Assembly: GCA_002840285.1 (NCBI GenBank)
Contig: PHAE01000006.1
Span: forward strand, 1 to 64,000
Reading direction: 5' to 3'
Source of the DNA: Firmicutes bacterium HGW-Firmicutes-11
GTDB lineage: Bacteria > Bacillota > Clostridia > Peptostreptococcales > Anaerovoracaceae
Length of the DNA: 64,000 nucleotides
A model generated the notes under the pieces. That model was given only the letters and a program-made list of their open reading frames with translations, did no database searches and had not been told where the DNA came from. Positions 54,999 to 63,997 of this stretch are shown here, one piece after another. The position numbers were made by a program, and so were the translations under genes. Within the stretch, counting starts at the first letter, position 1. Each line of letters opens with the position of its first letter.

Positions 54999-55358
54999 TT
55001 ATTCTGTTACGATCACAGTCCCTTTCATGTAAGGATGCGGTGTACAAATGTAGGCGTAGGTTCCGGCTTTGTCAAAAACTTGTGTAAAGGATTCGTCCTT
55101 GCCAAGCAAGCCGCTGTCGAAGTCGTCTCCGGTCGCCGTATGCCGGACCGCATCTTTATTGATCCATGTAACGGACTCACCCACTTGGATCGTTATTTCT
55201 GCCGGTGCGTATTTGTAATTTTCGATCAGCACTGTATTTTCTCCAACCTCAGGTTCTTCTTCCAAAGGCGGATTTTCGCCGGTTGTTTGACAACCGGTCA
55301 GAATCGCTAGCAACAGTACTATCACCATGATCAATATCCATGTTTTGTTTTTCTTCAT
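54999..55358 (-). CDS. Cupredoxin-domain lipoprotein
   Basis: 119 residues. Signal peptide with lipobox AILTGC (Cys23), acidic linker, then a plastocyanin/azurin-like domain. All four type 1 copper ligands are present: His73, Cys105, His108 and Met111. A membrane-anchored electron carrier or copper-binding protein outside the cell. GGGGGTGG upstream sets the start. Confidence 0.92.
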   Translation of the reverse strand: MKKNKTWILIMVIVLLLAILTGCQTTGENPPLEEEPEVGENTVLIENYKYAPAEITIQVGESVTWINKDAVRHTATGDDFDSGLLGKDESFTQVFDKAGTYAYICTPHPYMKGTVIVTE

Positions 55359-55405
55359 CGTAACCACCCCCGTGCTGGAAATTGATTTCATACGGTTTTA
55401 TACCC

Positions 55406-56521
55406 TCATGGCAAAAAATGAAGCGTGAACATAGTAATGAATAGGTTGCGACTTAGCTTACGGTATAAATAGTCACTTTGAAACGCCCAGTATGACATCG
55501 CATCCATTTTCATCACTTCTTCAGCGATGATCAGGCTCACAGTTTTGGCGGGCGACCATACGCGATCAAAATCTTCATCCGGATATGGATAACTTCCCAC
55601 ATACTCGCAAAGTTCGATCGTTAAAATCGGCTTATGGAATGTGGATCGAATGTGGTCTCCAAACGTCCCGTAATTATTATCGCTGGTACCAGTCAACTTC
55701 CGAAACCCGCTCTCTTCCATGATGCGAGCAACCATTGAATCGAGTTGCTGGGAATACCATTCGCCTGGATCGTTCCAACCGTAAATTCCCTCGCCCTGGG
55801 AGTGAAACGAGATGTATGCCCAGCTCATGTTCGAGTTTAGGTACCTCATAATTGCAATCGACTCCGGCTCGCTTAAAGGAGTGTATCCCTTAAACCGGCT
55901 GGAGGATGGCGCATTCACGGCTCGGTCCACGTTCCAATTCGCTGGATAATTGCGATTCAGATCGACTCCGTTTATATTTGCTTTCCAGGAAATGTAACCT
56001 TCTCTGTCGTATCGATGGATCGGGATCCTTGCCACAGCAGCAGGATCCTGTGTTGAGTACAGTCCGTTTTGCACCAGGTTCACTCCATCTGGATTGACCA
56101 TGGGAAGGATGGCGAATGTTACACCTTCCAGGACCGTCTTGATATCAAAGTTTTCGTAAATTCCACCATTTGCATAAGCATGAGCATACTGATCGATCAT
56201 ATACATCAAGTAGGACGTCGTAATGTATTCACGAGCATGGGTCGCTCCATTCAGGAAGATCCTTCTGTCACCGTTGCCGAATTCGATCAGCAAAAGATTC
56301 CGGCCTTCCACCGATGTTCCTATGGTTTTAAGACGGATCAGTTCCGGATACCGTCGTTGAAGTTCGGTCGCATCCTCCAGCATCGTTTCATAGCTGTACG
56401 CCTGGTATGGATCTACTATCCCATCAGTTGCCGCTCTCGCCTGGATCGTTGTTGTTGCCAGAGAGATGGCAACAACAACGGCAAAAAAGCATAACGTAAA
56501 AGCCGTTAGAGTTCGATTCAT
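55406..56521 (-). CDS. Secreted M14 zinc carboxypeptidase
   Basis: 371 residues with a signal peptide cut near Ala30. Zinc ligands HARE (His95, Glu98) and His240, and the catalytic Glu303 in TIELCEY, are present, with NRNYPANW near 190. It may act on peptides or peptidoglycan stem peptides (gamma-D-glutamyl-diamino-acid peptidases belong here). The C-terminal 30 residues are short and unusual. GAGGAGG supports the start. Confidence 0.9.
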   Translation of the reverse strand: MNRTLTAFTLCFFAVVVAISLATTTIQARAATDGIVDPYQAYSYETMLEDATELQRRYPELIRLKTIGTSVEGRNLLLIEFGNGDRRIFLNGATHAREYITTSYLMYMIDQYAHAYANGGIYENFDIKTVLEGVTFAILPMVNPDGVNLVQNGLYSTQDPAAVARIPIHRYDREGYISWKANINGVDLNRNYPANWNVDRAVNAPSSSRFKGYTPLSEPESIAIMRYLNSNMSWAYISFHSQGEGIYGWNDPGEWYSQQLDSMVARIMEESGFRKLTGTSDNNYGTFGDHIRSTFHKPILTIELCEYVGSYPYPDEDFDRVWSPAKTVSLIIAEEVMKMDAMSYWAFQSDYLYRKLSRNLFITMFTLHFLP

Positions 56522-56607
56522 GGTGGCCACCTCCTCGATAGTTTTTATACCCACATTTACACTATATCACAGCACAGTGCTGAAATGTTCTGTCACGGAA
56601 ATTCTCC

Positions 56608-56635
56608 TTGCATCCCAACCTCTTTGTAGTATAAT
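56608..56635 (+). promoter_or_regulatory. Promoter of the 5TM diguanylate cyclase
   Basis: TTGCAT (56608-56613), 16-bp spacer, perfect TATAAT (56630-56635). Confidence 0.65.
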
Positions 56636-56684
56636 TAGAAAAATGTTTCACATGTTCCGCTCATGCGCTATGACGGGAGGCCAC

Positions 56685-57770
56685 ATGCTTCAAGATCTGT
56701 TTATCAATGCAGTCGTGCTCGTTGCCTTTGTGGCAGTGGGCAACCATTTCCTTAGAGAACGGAATTTCGGGCGCTCTTCTCCCATCCAGTATCGTCTCCT
56801 CTTCGGGGTGATGTCAGGGTTGCTGGCTAGCTTGCTGATGGCCTTCAGTGTGGAAATTATGCCAGGGATCATCATCGATTATCGTAACATCCCTATCATT
56901 ATGGCATCCATCATCGGAGGACTGCCGGCATCCTTGCTTGCCGGCGTTATCATCAGCTTATATCGCTTTCTTCACTTCGGTGCTACCAATGTCACTCTTG
57001 TTGCTACGATCGTGGCGTTGACGATGGGACTTTGCATCCCTTTGCTGGAAGTAAAAATCAAATCGCTTGTACACAAATGGCTGTTCTCTGGGTTTTTCAG
57101 TGTTGTGATCGGCACCATCGGGTTTCTCATCCTGGTAAAAGATCATACCCTGTTGCTACAATTGCTGAGTGCCTACTGGATCGGCAGTCTATTGATTGCT
57201 CTTATGCTCGGATATTATACAAACACTCTTGCCAAAACGAACACCATGTTCCGAAAATACAAGGCGGAGTCCTCTTTGGATTTTTTGACAGGATTGTACA
57301 ACGTCAGACAATTTGATCGCATTTACAATGACATCACCGAACGAATCGTAGAAAAGGAAGAGCAACTCTCTCTGCTGTTTATCGACATCGATTTTTTCAA
57401 GCACATCAACGACACTTACGGTCACGCAGAAGGGGATCTCGTGTTGAAAGAGCTAGGCAGAGTCCTAAAGAACACATGTAGAGACTTTGACATCGTTTCC
57501 AGAAATGGTGGAGAGGAATTCTCTGTGATCCTGCTGGATTGCCCCCCCGAAAAGGCAGTCCTTATCGCAGAACGTGTTCGCTCGACCATCGAATCTCACC
57601 CATTCTCGCTCTCTAATGGCGAAACGGTCAACATTACCGTGTCCATCGGCATCTCTTCTTACGACAAGGATTCCATGGATTTTGACGAGTTGTTGAAACA
57701 GGCAGACCGATCCTTGTACAAAGCAAAACAGACAGGCAGAAATAGAGTCGTTTACGAAAACGCAGAATGA
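56685..57770 (+). CDS. 5TM-linked diguanylate cyclase
   Basis: 361 residues: five or six membrane helices (about 5-190) of the 5TM-5TMR_LYT sensor type, then an active-looking GGDEF domain with DIDFFKHINDTYGHAEGD and NGGEEF. An RDFD inhibitory I-site lies five residues before the GGEEF. It makes cyclic-di-GMP in response to an unknown membrane signal. Start at 56685 is chosen for GGGAGG upstream; a long in-frame extension overlaps the carboxypeptidase gene and is not supported. Confidence 0.93.
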   Translation: MLQDLFINAVVLVAFVAVGNHFLRERNFGRSSPIQYRLLFGVMSGLLASLLMAFSVEIMPGIIIDYRNIPIIMASIIGGLPASLLAGVIISLYRFLHFGATNVTLVATIVALTMGLCIPLLEVKIKSLVHKWLFSGFFSVVIGTIGFLILVKDHTLLLQLLSAYWIGSLLIALMLGYYTNTLAKTNTMFRKYKAESSLDFLTGLYNVRQFDRIYNDITERIVEKEEQLSLLFIDIDFFKHINDTYGHAEGDLVLKELGRVLKNTCRDFDIVSRNGGEEFSVILLDCPPEKAVLIAERVRSTIESHPFSLSNGETVNITVSIGISSYDKDSMDFDELLKQADRSLYKAKQTGRNRVVYENAE

Positions 57771-57772
57771 TG

Positions 57773-60241
57773 TCATACCCCTTTATTGTAATGTCCTTTC
57801 GTATACCCCTTTTGCTTTGATGGATTGCTGTTCTCTCCCAGAAGCATTTTTTGTAAGAGCGCTCCGATCCGTATGATTTCTTCGGGGCTCTCATCATCTA
57901 TGTACTGCCGGTAAGTGGTCACACCTGCCAGCGTCAAGTCAGTTATCCGCTCCGGCACATACAGTTTGTCGCAATGCAAAAGCGTGCATCTGCAGCTGAT
58001 CGGATCTCCGATCAGCGGAAACTCCGCTTCCATTCGATCTTTGAGCAAATACCTTCCACTGAGGCACAAGCCGCAGTTGATACTGTCCGGTCGATCCGAG
58101 AGTTCACTGCCGATCGGGCAATGCTCGCTGATCATGACCGGCACCCTACCATACACCGTTGCCTCGATCTCGATTCCAAAGCCATCCATCTGCTGAATTT
58201 CTGCAAGGTTCAACTCATGGGACAGAGTACCGCCTTTCAGCCCGAACTCTGCCACCTTCTTTATCGACTCGCTGTTATATATATTTAAAGAATGATCACC
58301 AAATAACGGAAGTCTGGCATCCGCCAGCAATTCCACTTGACTCAGATTTCCGATCAGGATCCCCTCGATGCCAATCTTTTGCAGACTATCTGCCCGCTCT
58401 TTGAGCATATGATCCTCTACTCCCCTGGTCACCGCAGGAACCGCGGCGAAAACTTGTATACCTCGCTCTTTGAACCGCTTAACGGCAGCCGCGTGGTCAT
58501 CATCAAAGAGTGAAAACACCGGCAGATAAACCCGATCCGCGGTGATGCTCTCCATCACCTCTTTGTTTTTCCACTGGTACAGATAAACCGAAAGGATCCG
58601 CGGTGTTGCAGAGCCGATTTCTGCGATGTTTTTGCACTCTGCGCTTTTGCCATTTGTGCCTGTAACGATCTGCGGAGCCGTCCTGTTAGGGTAGCGGTTC
58701 CTTCGAATTTCAATCAAATCGTCTAATGCCTTTCTACGAATCGAGTTGATTTCCGATAAGGGGACCGAGACATTTTCTCCGATCACAAAGGTGCATTCTG
58801 CCATAGCAAACGGCGTTGATCCGGTCTTGGCGATTTGCGTCTTTGCGGTTTCCGGAAGCAAAGGGGTATTGATGGCTGATACGGGGACGTAGTCGCCTAT
58901 GATCTCGATCTGATTGCCATCCGGATCACTTATCTGAAATCGCAAGGGCTCTCCCAACAGCGCGGTCAAGTGTCCTGTGACAGGAACTCGATGTAAGTAT
59001 TTGCCCGAGAAGGTTTCTCCCGCCTTCTTGTTTAATGCTTTATCGGAAATTTTGTATGCCAGATCGCCGCGTTTGACCGGCCCATCGACATAGCCGATGT
59101 TGATGGTTTCTCCCGGTTCTGCATGCTGGATCCTTTCCCCGTTTTTTTGCATCATCGTGACGAGATTGCCCGGCAGGGCATCATTTACGATTTCGATCCC
59201 ATCGCCCATGGAAAGCTCGTCCTCCAACTTGATTTGAACAGAGCGCATGCGTTCGTCCCGGCCAACGACCTTCCCCAAATAGACTCCCTCGTGCTTGGCT
59301 CTGTCCCGTGTGATCAGATCTCTTCCGGGCTTGGAAAAGAGATAGCCGGTGGTAAATCCACCCCGGTTGTAGATCTGCTTGACTGCCTTACTGTCTGCCA
59401 ATGACGGTGTCACAGCAGAACCGGCCCCCTCAGCAAGGGCGTCCAGATACTTACGGTAGGTGCCTGTGACGATGGCCACGTATTCCGGTGATTTCATCCT
59501 GCCTTCGATCTTTAGGGAACGAACCCCGGTTTTTACCAGCTGGCTCAAATGCTCGAGACTGGAAAGATCCTTGGGACTAAGCAAATACCCCTTGCCAGAA
59601 AGTGTCTTTCTTCCGTCCCCACCTTCTGAAAGAAGCGAATAAGGCAGCCGGCAGGGTTGTGCGCAACTGCCGCGATTGCCGCTGCGTCCACCGATCATGC
59701 TGCTCAAATAACACTGACCCGAGTAAGATTGGCACAATGCGCCATGGACAAATATCTCAAGTTCCATATTGGTCTGCTCTGCGATCTTTTCGATTTCATT
59801 CAGTGAAAGCTCTCTGGCCAGCACGACTCTGCGAGCTCCCAACCGCTCCGCCATTCTGACTCCTTCAAGATTATAGACAGTTCCCTGGGTGCTGAAATGC
59901 ATGGAAAAATCCGGGAGGTGCTCACGCAACAGACCCGCAAAACCGATGTCCTGTACGATCAGCGCATCCGCCCCAACCTTATAGACAAAGGCCGCATATT
60001 CCAGCGCTTGTTCCATTTCCCTGTCATTCACCAATGTGTTTAGAGTGATATATACATTCGCTCCACGAATGTGGGCAAACTCAATGGCGCTTCTCAGATC
60101 CTCGTTTTCAAAATTTGACGCATTGATTCGGGCGTTGAACAGCTTGCCGCCAAGGTAGACTGCATCTGCTCTGTTTTCGATTGCGGCAATCAGCTGTTGC
60201 GGCCCCCCGACGGGAGCAAGCAGTTCCGGTAGTTTTATCAT
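57773..60241 (-). CDS. U32 family protein with DUF3656 (RlhA-like)
   Basis: 822 residues. A TIM-barrel U32 core begins LPELLAPVGGPQQLIAAIEN. FeS-type cysteines occur in GNRGSCAQPCR near 190 and in the C-terminal CGLCLSGRY and CRCTLLHC. The central insertion corresponds to DUF3656/collagenase-associated. E. coli RlhA of this group hydroxylates 23S rRNA C2501, and other members modify tRNA; they are not proven proteases. Start overlaps the D-cysteine desulfhydrase stop (ATGA). Confidence 0.88.
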   Translation of the reverse strand: MIKLPELLAPVGGPQQLIAAIENRADAVYLGGKLFNARINASNFENEDLRSAIEFAHIRGANVYITLNTLVNDREMEQALEYAAFVYKVGADALIVQDIGFAGLLREHLPDFSMHFSTQGTVYNLEGVRMAERLGARRVVLARELSLNEIEKIAEQTNMELEIFVHGALCQSYSGQCYLSSMIGGRSGNRGSCAQPCRLPYSLLSEGGDGRKTLSGKGYLLSPKDLSSLEHLSQLVKTGVRSLKIEGRMKSPEYVAIVTGTYRKYLDALAEGAGSAVTPSLADSKAVKQIYNRGGFTTGYLFSKPGRDLITRDRAKHEGVYLGKVVGRDERMRSVQIKLEDELSMGDGIEIVNDALPGNLVTMMQKNGERIQHAEPGETINIGYVDGPVKRGDLAYKISDKALNKKAGETFSGKYLHRVPVTGHLTALLGEPLRFQISDPDGNQIEIIGDYVPVSAINTPLLPETAKTQIAKTGSTPFAMAECTFVIGENVSVPLSEINSIRRKALDDLIEIRRNRYPNRTAPQIVTGTNGKSAECKNIAEIGSATPRILSVYLYQWKNKEVMESITADRVYLPVFSLFDDDHAAAVKRFKERGIQVFAAVPAVTRGVEDHMLKERADSLQKIGIEGILIGNLSQVELLADARLPLFGDHSLNIYNSESIKKVAEFGLKGGTLSHELNLAEIQQMDGFGIEIEATVYGRVPVMISEHCPIGSELSDRPDSINCGLCLSGRYLLKDRMEAEFPLIGDPISCRCTLLHCDKLYVPERITDLTLAGVTTYRQYIDDESPEEIIRIGALLQKMLLGENSNPSKQKGYTKGHYNKGV

Positions 60242-61227
60242 AAAATCGTTACTCCATCGATCAATTCCCGTTCCATTTCGATCCTATGGGCGTGGGTATA
60301 AAGGCCGGGAAATCCACCGGTATGAATAAAAACGATCTTTTCTCCAGGTTTGATTTCACCGGATGCGATCATGTCCCTCACTGCAGCATAGGTTTTCCCT
60401 GTGTAGCATGGATCCAATAAGATCCCTTCAGCCCTGGCCATCTCGTAGATCGCCTCGCGGACCTCTTTGACCGGATTGTTATATCCGCCTCGAATGTAGT
60501 TGTCCCGAATGTCAAACTCGGATTTCGTTACATTCAAATCCAAATTCCAGGCTGCTTTGCACTGCGTAAATTGTGTCAGTGCGTATTCCCTGACATCTTC
60601 ATAAAAAGGACCGATCAACACGCCGGTCAGACGGAAGTCAGAGCCGTGCAAGCCGCAAAAGAGTCCCATATAAGTGCCCATGCTGCCGACGGTCACGATC
60701 ACACGTCCGTCCTTTACTTGTTCGAGCAGTTCCAGGGCACATTCGTAGTAACCAAGATCTCCCAGCGCGTTGGAACCTCCCATGGGGATAAAAAACACCA
60801 CCTCGCCCTGGTCCTCGTATCTTTTTTTGACCGTTTCCACCACATCCATGAGATCGGTTCCATTCTCTTTGTGCAAGACGACTTCGGCACCCATGATCCT
60901 GTCCAACAGAAGGTTGGCAGAAAGCTCTCCCGGATACTCATCCATCGCAACGATCACGCACTTCATTCCAAATTTTGCTGCGACGGCAGCTGTCAGTCTT
61001 CCATGGTTCGTCTGAGCGCCACCTACTGTCAGAAGTGTGGTCGCACCCTTCTTTTTTGCAGCATGGACGAAATATTCCAGCTTTCTGAGTTTGTTCCCCC
61101 CGGCTCCGAATTCCGTCAGATCGTCTCTTTTCATATAGAACTCAACGCCCAGTTTCTTCGATAGTGAAGGAAGATAGTGGATCGGTGTGGGAAGATGGAG
61201 AAAGCTTTCTTTTTCATATCCAAACAT
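60238..61227 (-). CDS. D-cysteine desulfhydrase / ACC deaminase family enzyme
   Basis: 329-residue PLP enzyme with the family motif RDDLTEFGAGGNKLRKLEYF (PLP-Lys about 46) and VGGAQTNHGRLTAAVAAKFG. It probably breaks D-cysteine to pyruvate, sulfide and ammonia; other small amino acids are possible. First of a pair with the U32 gene, overlapping by 4 bases. AAGGAG supports the start. Confidence 0.9.
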   Translation of the reverse strand: MFGYEKESFLHLPTPIHYLPSLSKKLGVEFYMKRDDLTEFGAGGNKLRKLEYFVHAAKKKGATTLLTVGGAQTNHGRLTAAVAAKFGMKCVIVAMDEYPGELSANLLLDRIMGAEVVLHKENGTDLMDVVETVKKRYEDQGEVVFFIPMGGSNALGDLGYYECALELLEQVKDGRVIVTVGSMGTYMGLFCGLHGSDFRLTGVLIGPFYEDVREYALTQFTQCKAAWNLDLNVTKSEFDIRDNYIRGGYNNPVKEVREAIYEMARAEGILLDPCYTGKTYAAVRDMIASGEIKPGEKIVFIHTGGFPGLYTHAHRIEMERELIDGVTIL

Positions 61228-61242
61228 AAGGGTCTCCTTGTT

Positions 61243-62328
61243 CTACTTCACTTCAATACCTGCTGGATTTGTATACTGCCCATCCAGCCCGTCTGCCATG
61301 TCGATCTGGACAATGATCCCATCCTGGATCATAAACATAATAGAGCGGTTGGTCCCTTCTGGCGCGTATACCCAAACTCCGTCGTATGCAATCGCTTCTG
61401 GATAGGCGGTCTTCAAGGCCTCCACTGAATCGCCGACGCTTATGCCTCTCGAAGTCTCACAATCCGGCTGAGTCACGGAAATATACTGATTGACCGCAAA
61501 ATCAGGTTCTACATCATTGTCCCCATAAAAACCACCTAGGGAAACCACGGAGAATCCATCATAGTATCTCCGGATCACGTTCTCAAACGAAAGGGAAACC
61601 AGATCTGCTGACGGTTCGGAATCGTAGGAAATGAACTCATAGGGAATTCCAAGTCCCCACTCATGCGCGTAACCGAGTCCCACCGACCAAGTATCGCCAT
61701 ATCCCTTATCACTTGGCATAGTGAAACTCCACTCCGGCTTATATTCCCAGTACTTGCGCATTGTTTGGATTTCTTCTTCTGTTGCACTGAAATTGACACC
61801 ACGCGGATAATTATAATAAGCAAGTAGGTCCTCACACCATTGGTCCGACAGCAGCTCTGCTCTTCGGATCCCCAGACTTGTCAGCTCACTATCCTGATTG
61901 TTTATCAATAGGTACAGCTGCCCTTCCCTCTGTTCCATTCCCGTAGCGTCGCTGTAATTGAAATTGTTGTCAGAAAGGATCCAACCTTCCGCATCCAAAT
62001 CAAAAGTGGCGTCTTCTTTCAAATCTCCTGGACGCAATTTGAAATTGAATTCATAGAGATCAATGGTGCTGCTATCATGAAAATCAAGACTTTTTGTCAA
62101 CTGGAGATTTATGATCTCTCTGTCGAGAACCTCGATCGGCAGACTTTGAACCAAGGAATCTATCTCATATTGCGCCCAGTTCACAACCTCTTCCGGCGCT
62201 TCCACTTTATAGTTAGTACTAGGATCCAACGGATCCGGCAAGGGCTCCGTATCATCAGGCACCGCGCCGCATCCGATCAGGATAGCCAGTAGCAAAACAG
62301 AGGATAGTGCTAGTAGTTTTTTTTCCAT
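61243..62328 (-). CDS. Unknown lipoprotein
   Basis: 361 residues. Lipobox AILIGC near residue 20, Pro/Asp linker, then a large soluble domain with acidic and Tyr/Trp-rich character. The C-terminal part (GISVGDSVEALKTAYPEAIA then a short beta strand MFMIQDGIIVQIDMAD) resembles the repeat found in many Firmicute surface lipoproteins. Function unknown. Start at 62328 for GGAG upstream. Precedes the D-cysteine desulfhydrase by 15 bp. Confidence 0.75.
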   Translation of the reverse strand: MEKKLLALSSVLLLAILIGCGAVPDDTEPLPDPLDPSTNYKVEAPEEVVNWAQYEIDSLVQSLPIEVLDREIINLQLTKSLDFHDSSTIDLYEFNFKLRPGDLKEDATFDLDAEGWILSDNNFNYSDATGMEQREGQLYLLINNQDSELTSLGIRRAELLSDQWCEDLLAYYNYPRGVNFSATEEEIQTMRKYWEYKPEWSFTMPSDKGYGDTWSVGLGYAHEWGLGIPYEFISYDSEPSADLVSLSFENVIRRYYDGFSVVSLGGFYGDNDVEPDFAVNQYISVTQPDCETSRGISVGDSVEALKTAYPEAIAYDGVWVYAPEGTNRSIMFMIQDGIIVQIDMADGLDGQYTNPAGIEVK

Positions 62329-62347
62329 TGGATATTTCTCCACTCAT

Positions 62348-62902
62348 CTATTTCGTATCGCTCTGCGCGCAACTTCCCACCGGCACCTTCCCATCGATAG
62401 CATCAATGATTGCCTGAGTTTTGTTTGGTTCAAACCAGCCACATAGTTCAATAAGATCAACTCCAGACTCGACCAATTCTGCGGCGGCATCACAGGCCAT
62501 ATCTATGTCCTTGACGAGGAAGATATGGGTATTGCATTCGTCGCTTAAAAGCTCCAGTCGCTCGATCCGATCGATCCCTGGCATCAAGCTTATGAATCCA
62601 TATTCTTTTAGGGAAGTCAAAGCCTCAAGCTTCATCAATTCTTCGGGAGCGTACCGGGCAGCACTGACCTTTGTCTTGCCTTCTCCAATTTCAATAAATT
62701 TCTGCAAAATTTCATCGTCAAAATCCCCGCACAGATTTACCGTTTCAAATTCCTCCGCCACAAGTTGCTTCATCAAAATCGTAGCCATCTCCATATCGCC
62801 AGTGCCAACGTACCAATCGTAGTTTTCTGGAGTTTCATACACTTTGGAATAGGTTGCCGGGCTTTGTCCCGGGACATTGATCATCAAGGCATATCGAATC
62901 AT
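62348..62902 (-). CDS. DUF6506-like tandem-repeat protein
   Basis: 184 residues containing two related halves: the segments EFETVNLCGDFDDEILQKF and GVDLIELCGWFEPNKTQAI occupy equivalent positions. This matches the DUF6506 pattern as I remember it. Cytoplasmic, function unknown. TAGGAG upstream; ATG overlaps the stop of the preceding gene (ATGA). Confidence 0.7.
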   Translation of the reverse strand: MIRYALMINVPGQSPATYSKVYETPENYDWYVGTGDMEMATILMKQLVAEEFETVNLCGDFDDEILQKFIEIGEGKTKVSAARYAPEELMKLEALTSLKEYGFISLMPGIDRIERLELLSDECNTHIFLVKDIDMACDAAAELVESGVDLIELCGWFEPNKTQAIIDAIDGKVPVGSCAQSDTK

Positions 62903-63258
62903 AATAAATCTCCTATCTCTGGTTTTAATAGGCTTTCAAACCGTCCCACCAGTTCTTCGCTTTCCGTCAGTCTTTCACACTTTTTGTCCAGTATCTCAAA
63001 TTCTGCTACGAACTTTTCTTTGAAGACCTTATAAGCAGCCTCCGATTGCCACATATCAACTGTGGTATAGGCACCGGGCACATCCAGATCCTTGAGAAGA
63101 AGGGTTTGTACGTAGCCTGCTCCCTGACGAAATAGTTGGACCCATTCACCCTCTGGTCCATAGATCCTCCGGAATTCGGTTTCTTTGCCCAGTAGCACCT
63201 TGAATTTCCATAGATACAGATATAAATGCTCCGAGTTAGGCAGAAGAATGCTGTCCAT
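62899..63258 (-). CDS. Small antibiotic biosynthesis monooxygenase-like (ABM) domain protein
   Basis: 119 residues in the dimeric alpha/beta barrel style: YLYLWKFKVLLGKETEFRRI and a later YTTVDMWQSEAAYKVFKEKF. Such proteins are often small oxygenases or ligand-binding partners; no activity can be assigned. First gene of a five-gene minus-strand run (ABM, DUF6506, lipoprotein, D-cysteine desulfhydrase, U32). Confidence 0.65.
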   Translation of the reverse strand: MDSILLPNSEHLYLYLWKFKVLLGKETEFRRIYGPEGEWVQLFRQGAGYVQTLLLKDLDVPGAYTTVDMWQSEAAYKVFKEKFVAEFEILDKKCERLTESEELVGRFESLLKPEIGDLL

Positions 63259-63302
63259 GCGCGCTCCTTTCCAACCTGTTAGTGTTATTTCCGTCTTGTT
63301 TC

Positions 63303-63331
63303 ATTATAGATCTACAACCCGGAAGCATCAA
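63303..63331 (-). promoter_or_regulatory. Promoter of the ABM-DUF6506-lipoprotein run
   Basis: Minus-strand TTGATG (63326-63331), 17-bp spacer, perfect TATAAT (63303-63308). Confidence 0.75.
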
Positions 63332-63337
63332 TGAAAA

Positions 63338-63358
63338 GGTAAAACAGAGAACCGTCCC
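63338..63358 (+). repeat. Short dispersed repeat, copy 1
   Basis: GGTAAAACAGAGAACCGTCCC; identical at 20 of 21 positions to the reverse complement of 63976-63996. Lies between the -35 of the ABM gene and the GNAT stop codon. Confidence 0.7.
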
Positions 63359-63372
63359 TTTATTCGATATGT

Positions 63373-63897
63373 TCAACTAAGGATTGCAGCTTGAAGAGAA
63401 ACTTGCTTTTTCCCATCGCAAACCGCCTGGGTACCCACTTCCGAAAAGCCAAATTCTTTATGGAATTTCATTGATCCGGGATTGGGTGGTTCGATGTCGA
63501 TTTCCGCCGTGATCACCGGAATTTCCGAGAGCGCGGCACGTTGAAATGCGTCTTTATACAACAGCGTTCCCAGACCCTTTCCCTGGTATTTTTCAAATAC
63601 AACGACGCGGTCGATGTAGAGAAATTTTTCATATCGTGCCGCAAACCATGTGTAATTGACGCTGTCGTAGTTGCTCCCTTCGCGAAAAGCGATCAGAAAT
63701 GCCCCGACCTGACCATCCACCTCCACGACACTACAAAATTCCGATTCTTTATGCAACCATTGCAGTTTTTCAACAGTCAAGGGCGATAGAAAATGAACGG
63801 ATTCTTCATTCATCGCTAAAATTGCTTCATGATCCGCCGGTGTCGCTGGCCGAATCACTACTCGATCCATCTCCAGCTCCCTATTCTTATGATTCAT
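63373..63897 (-). CDS. GNAT family N-acetyltransferase
   Basis: 174 residues. Acetyl-CoA loop IDRVVVFEKYQGKGLGTLLY near residue 92 and C-terminal NPGSMKFHKEFGFSEVG. Substrate unknown. The first ATG has GGAG 6 bases upstream; an internal Met nine codons later also has GGGAG, so the start could be 63870. Flanked on both sides by inverted copies of a short repeat. Confidence 0.88.
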   Translation of the reverse strand: MNHKNRELEMDRVVIRPATPADHEAILAMNEESVHFLSPLTVEKLQWLHKESEFCSVVEVDGQVGAFLIAFREGSNYDSVNYTWFAARYEKFLYIDRVVVFEKYQGKGLGTLLYKDAFQRAALSEIPVITAEIDIEPPNPGSMKFHKEFGFSEVGTQAVCDGKKQVSLQAAILS

Positions 63898-63938
63898 TCC
63901 CTTCTCCTTTTCATCACTGCCTATTCCTACTTTAGTCT

Positions 63939-63947
63939 ATTATACCA
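63939..63947 (-). promoter_or_regulatory. Extended -10 promoter of the GNAT gene
   Basis: Minus-strand TGGTATAAT. The -35 region falls within the repeat that begins at 63955. Confidence 0.5.
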
Positions 63948-63954
63948 TCCAATA

Positions 63955-63997
63955 GTAGAACATGGGTAGAACATGGGGACGGTTCTCTGTTCTACCC
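63955..63997 (-). repeat. Short dispersed repeat, copy 2, with hairpin and direct repeat
   Basis: Contains a direct repeat GTAGAACATGG (63955-63965 and 63966-63976). GGGTAGAAC (63964-63972) pairs with GTTCTACCC (63989-63997) as a 9-bp hairpin. Bases 63976-63996 are the inverted partner of copy 1. Resembles REP-type palindromic elements. Confidence 0.65.
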
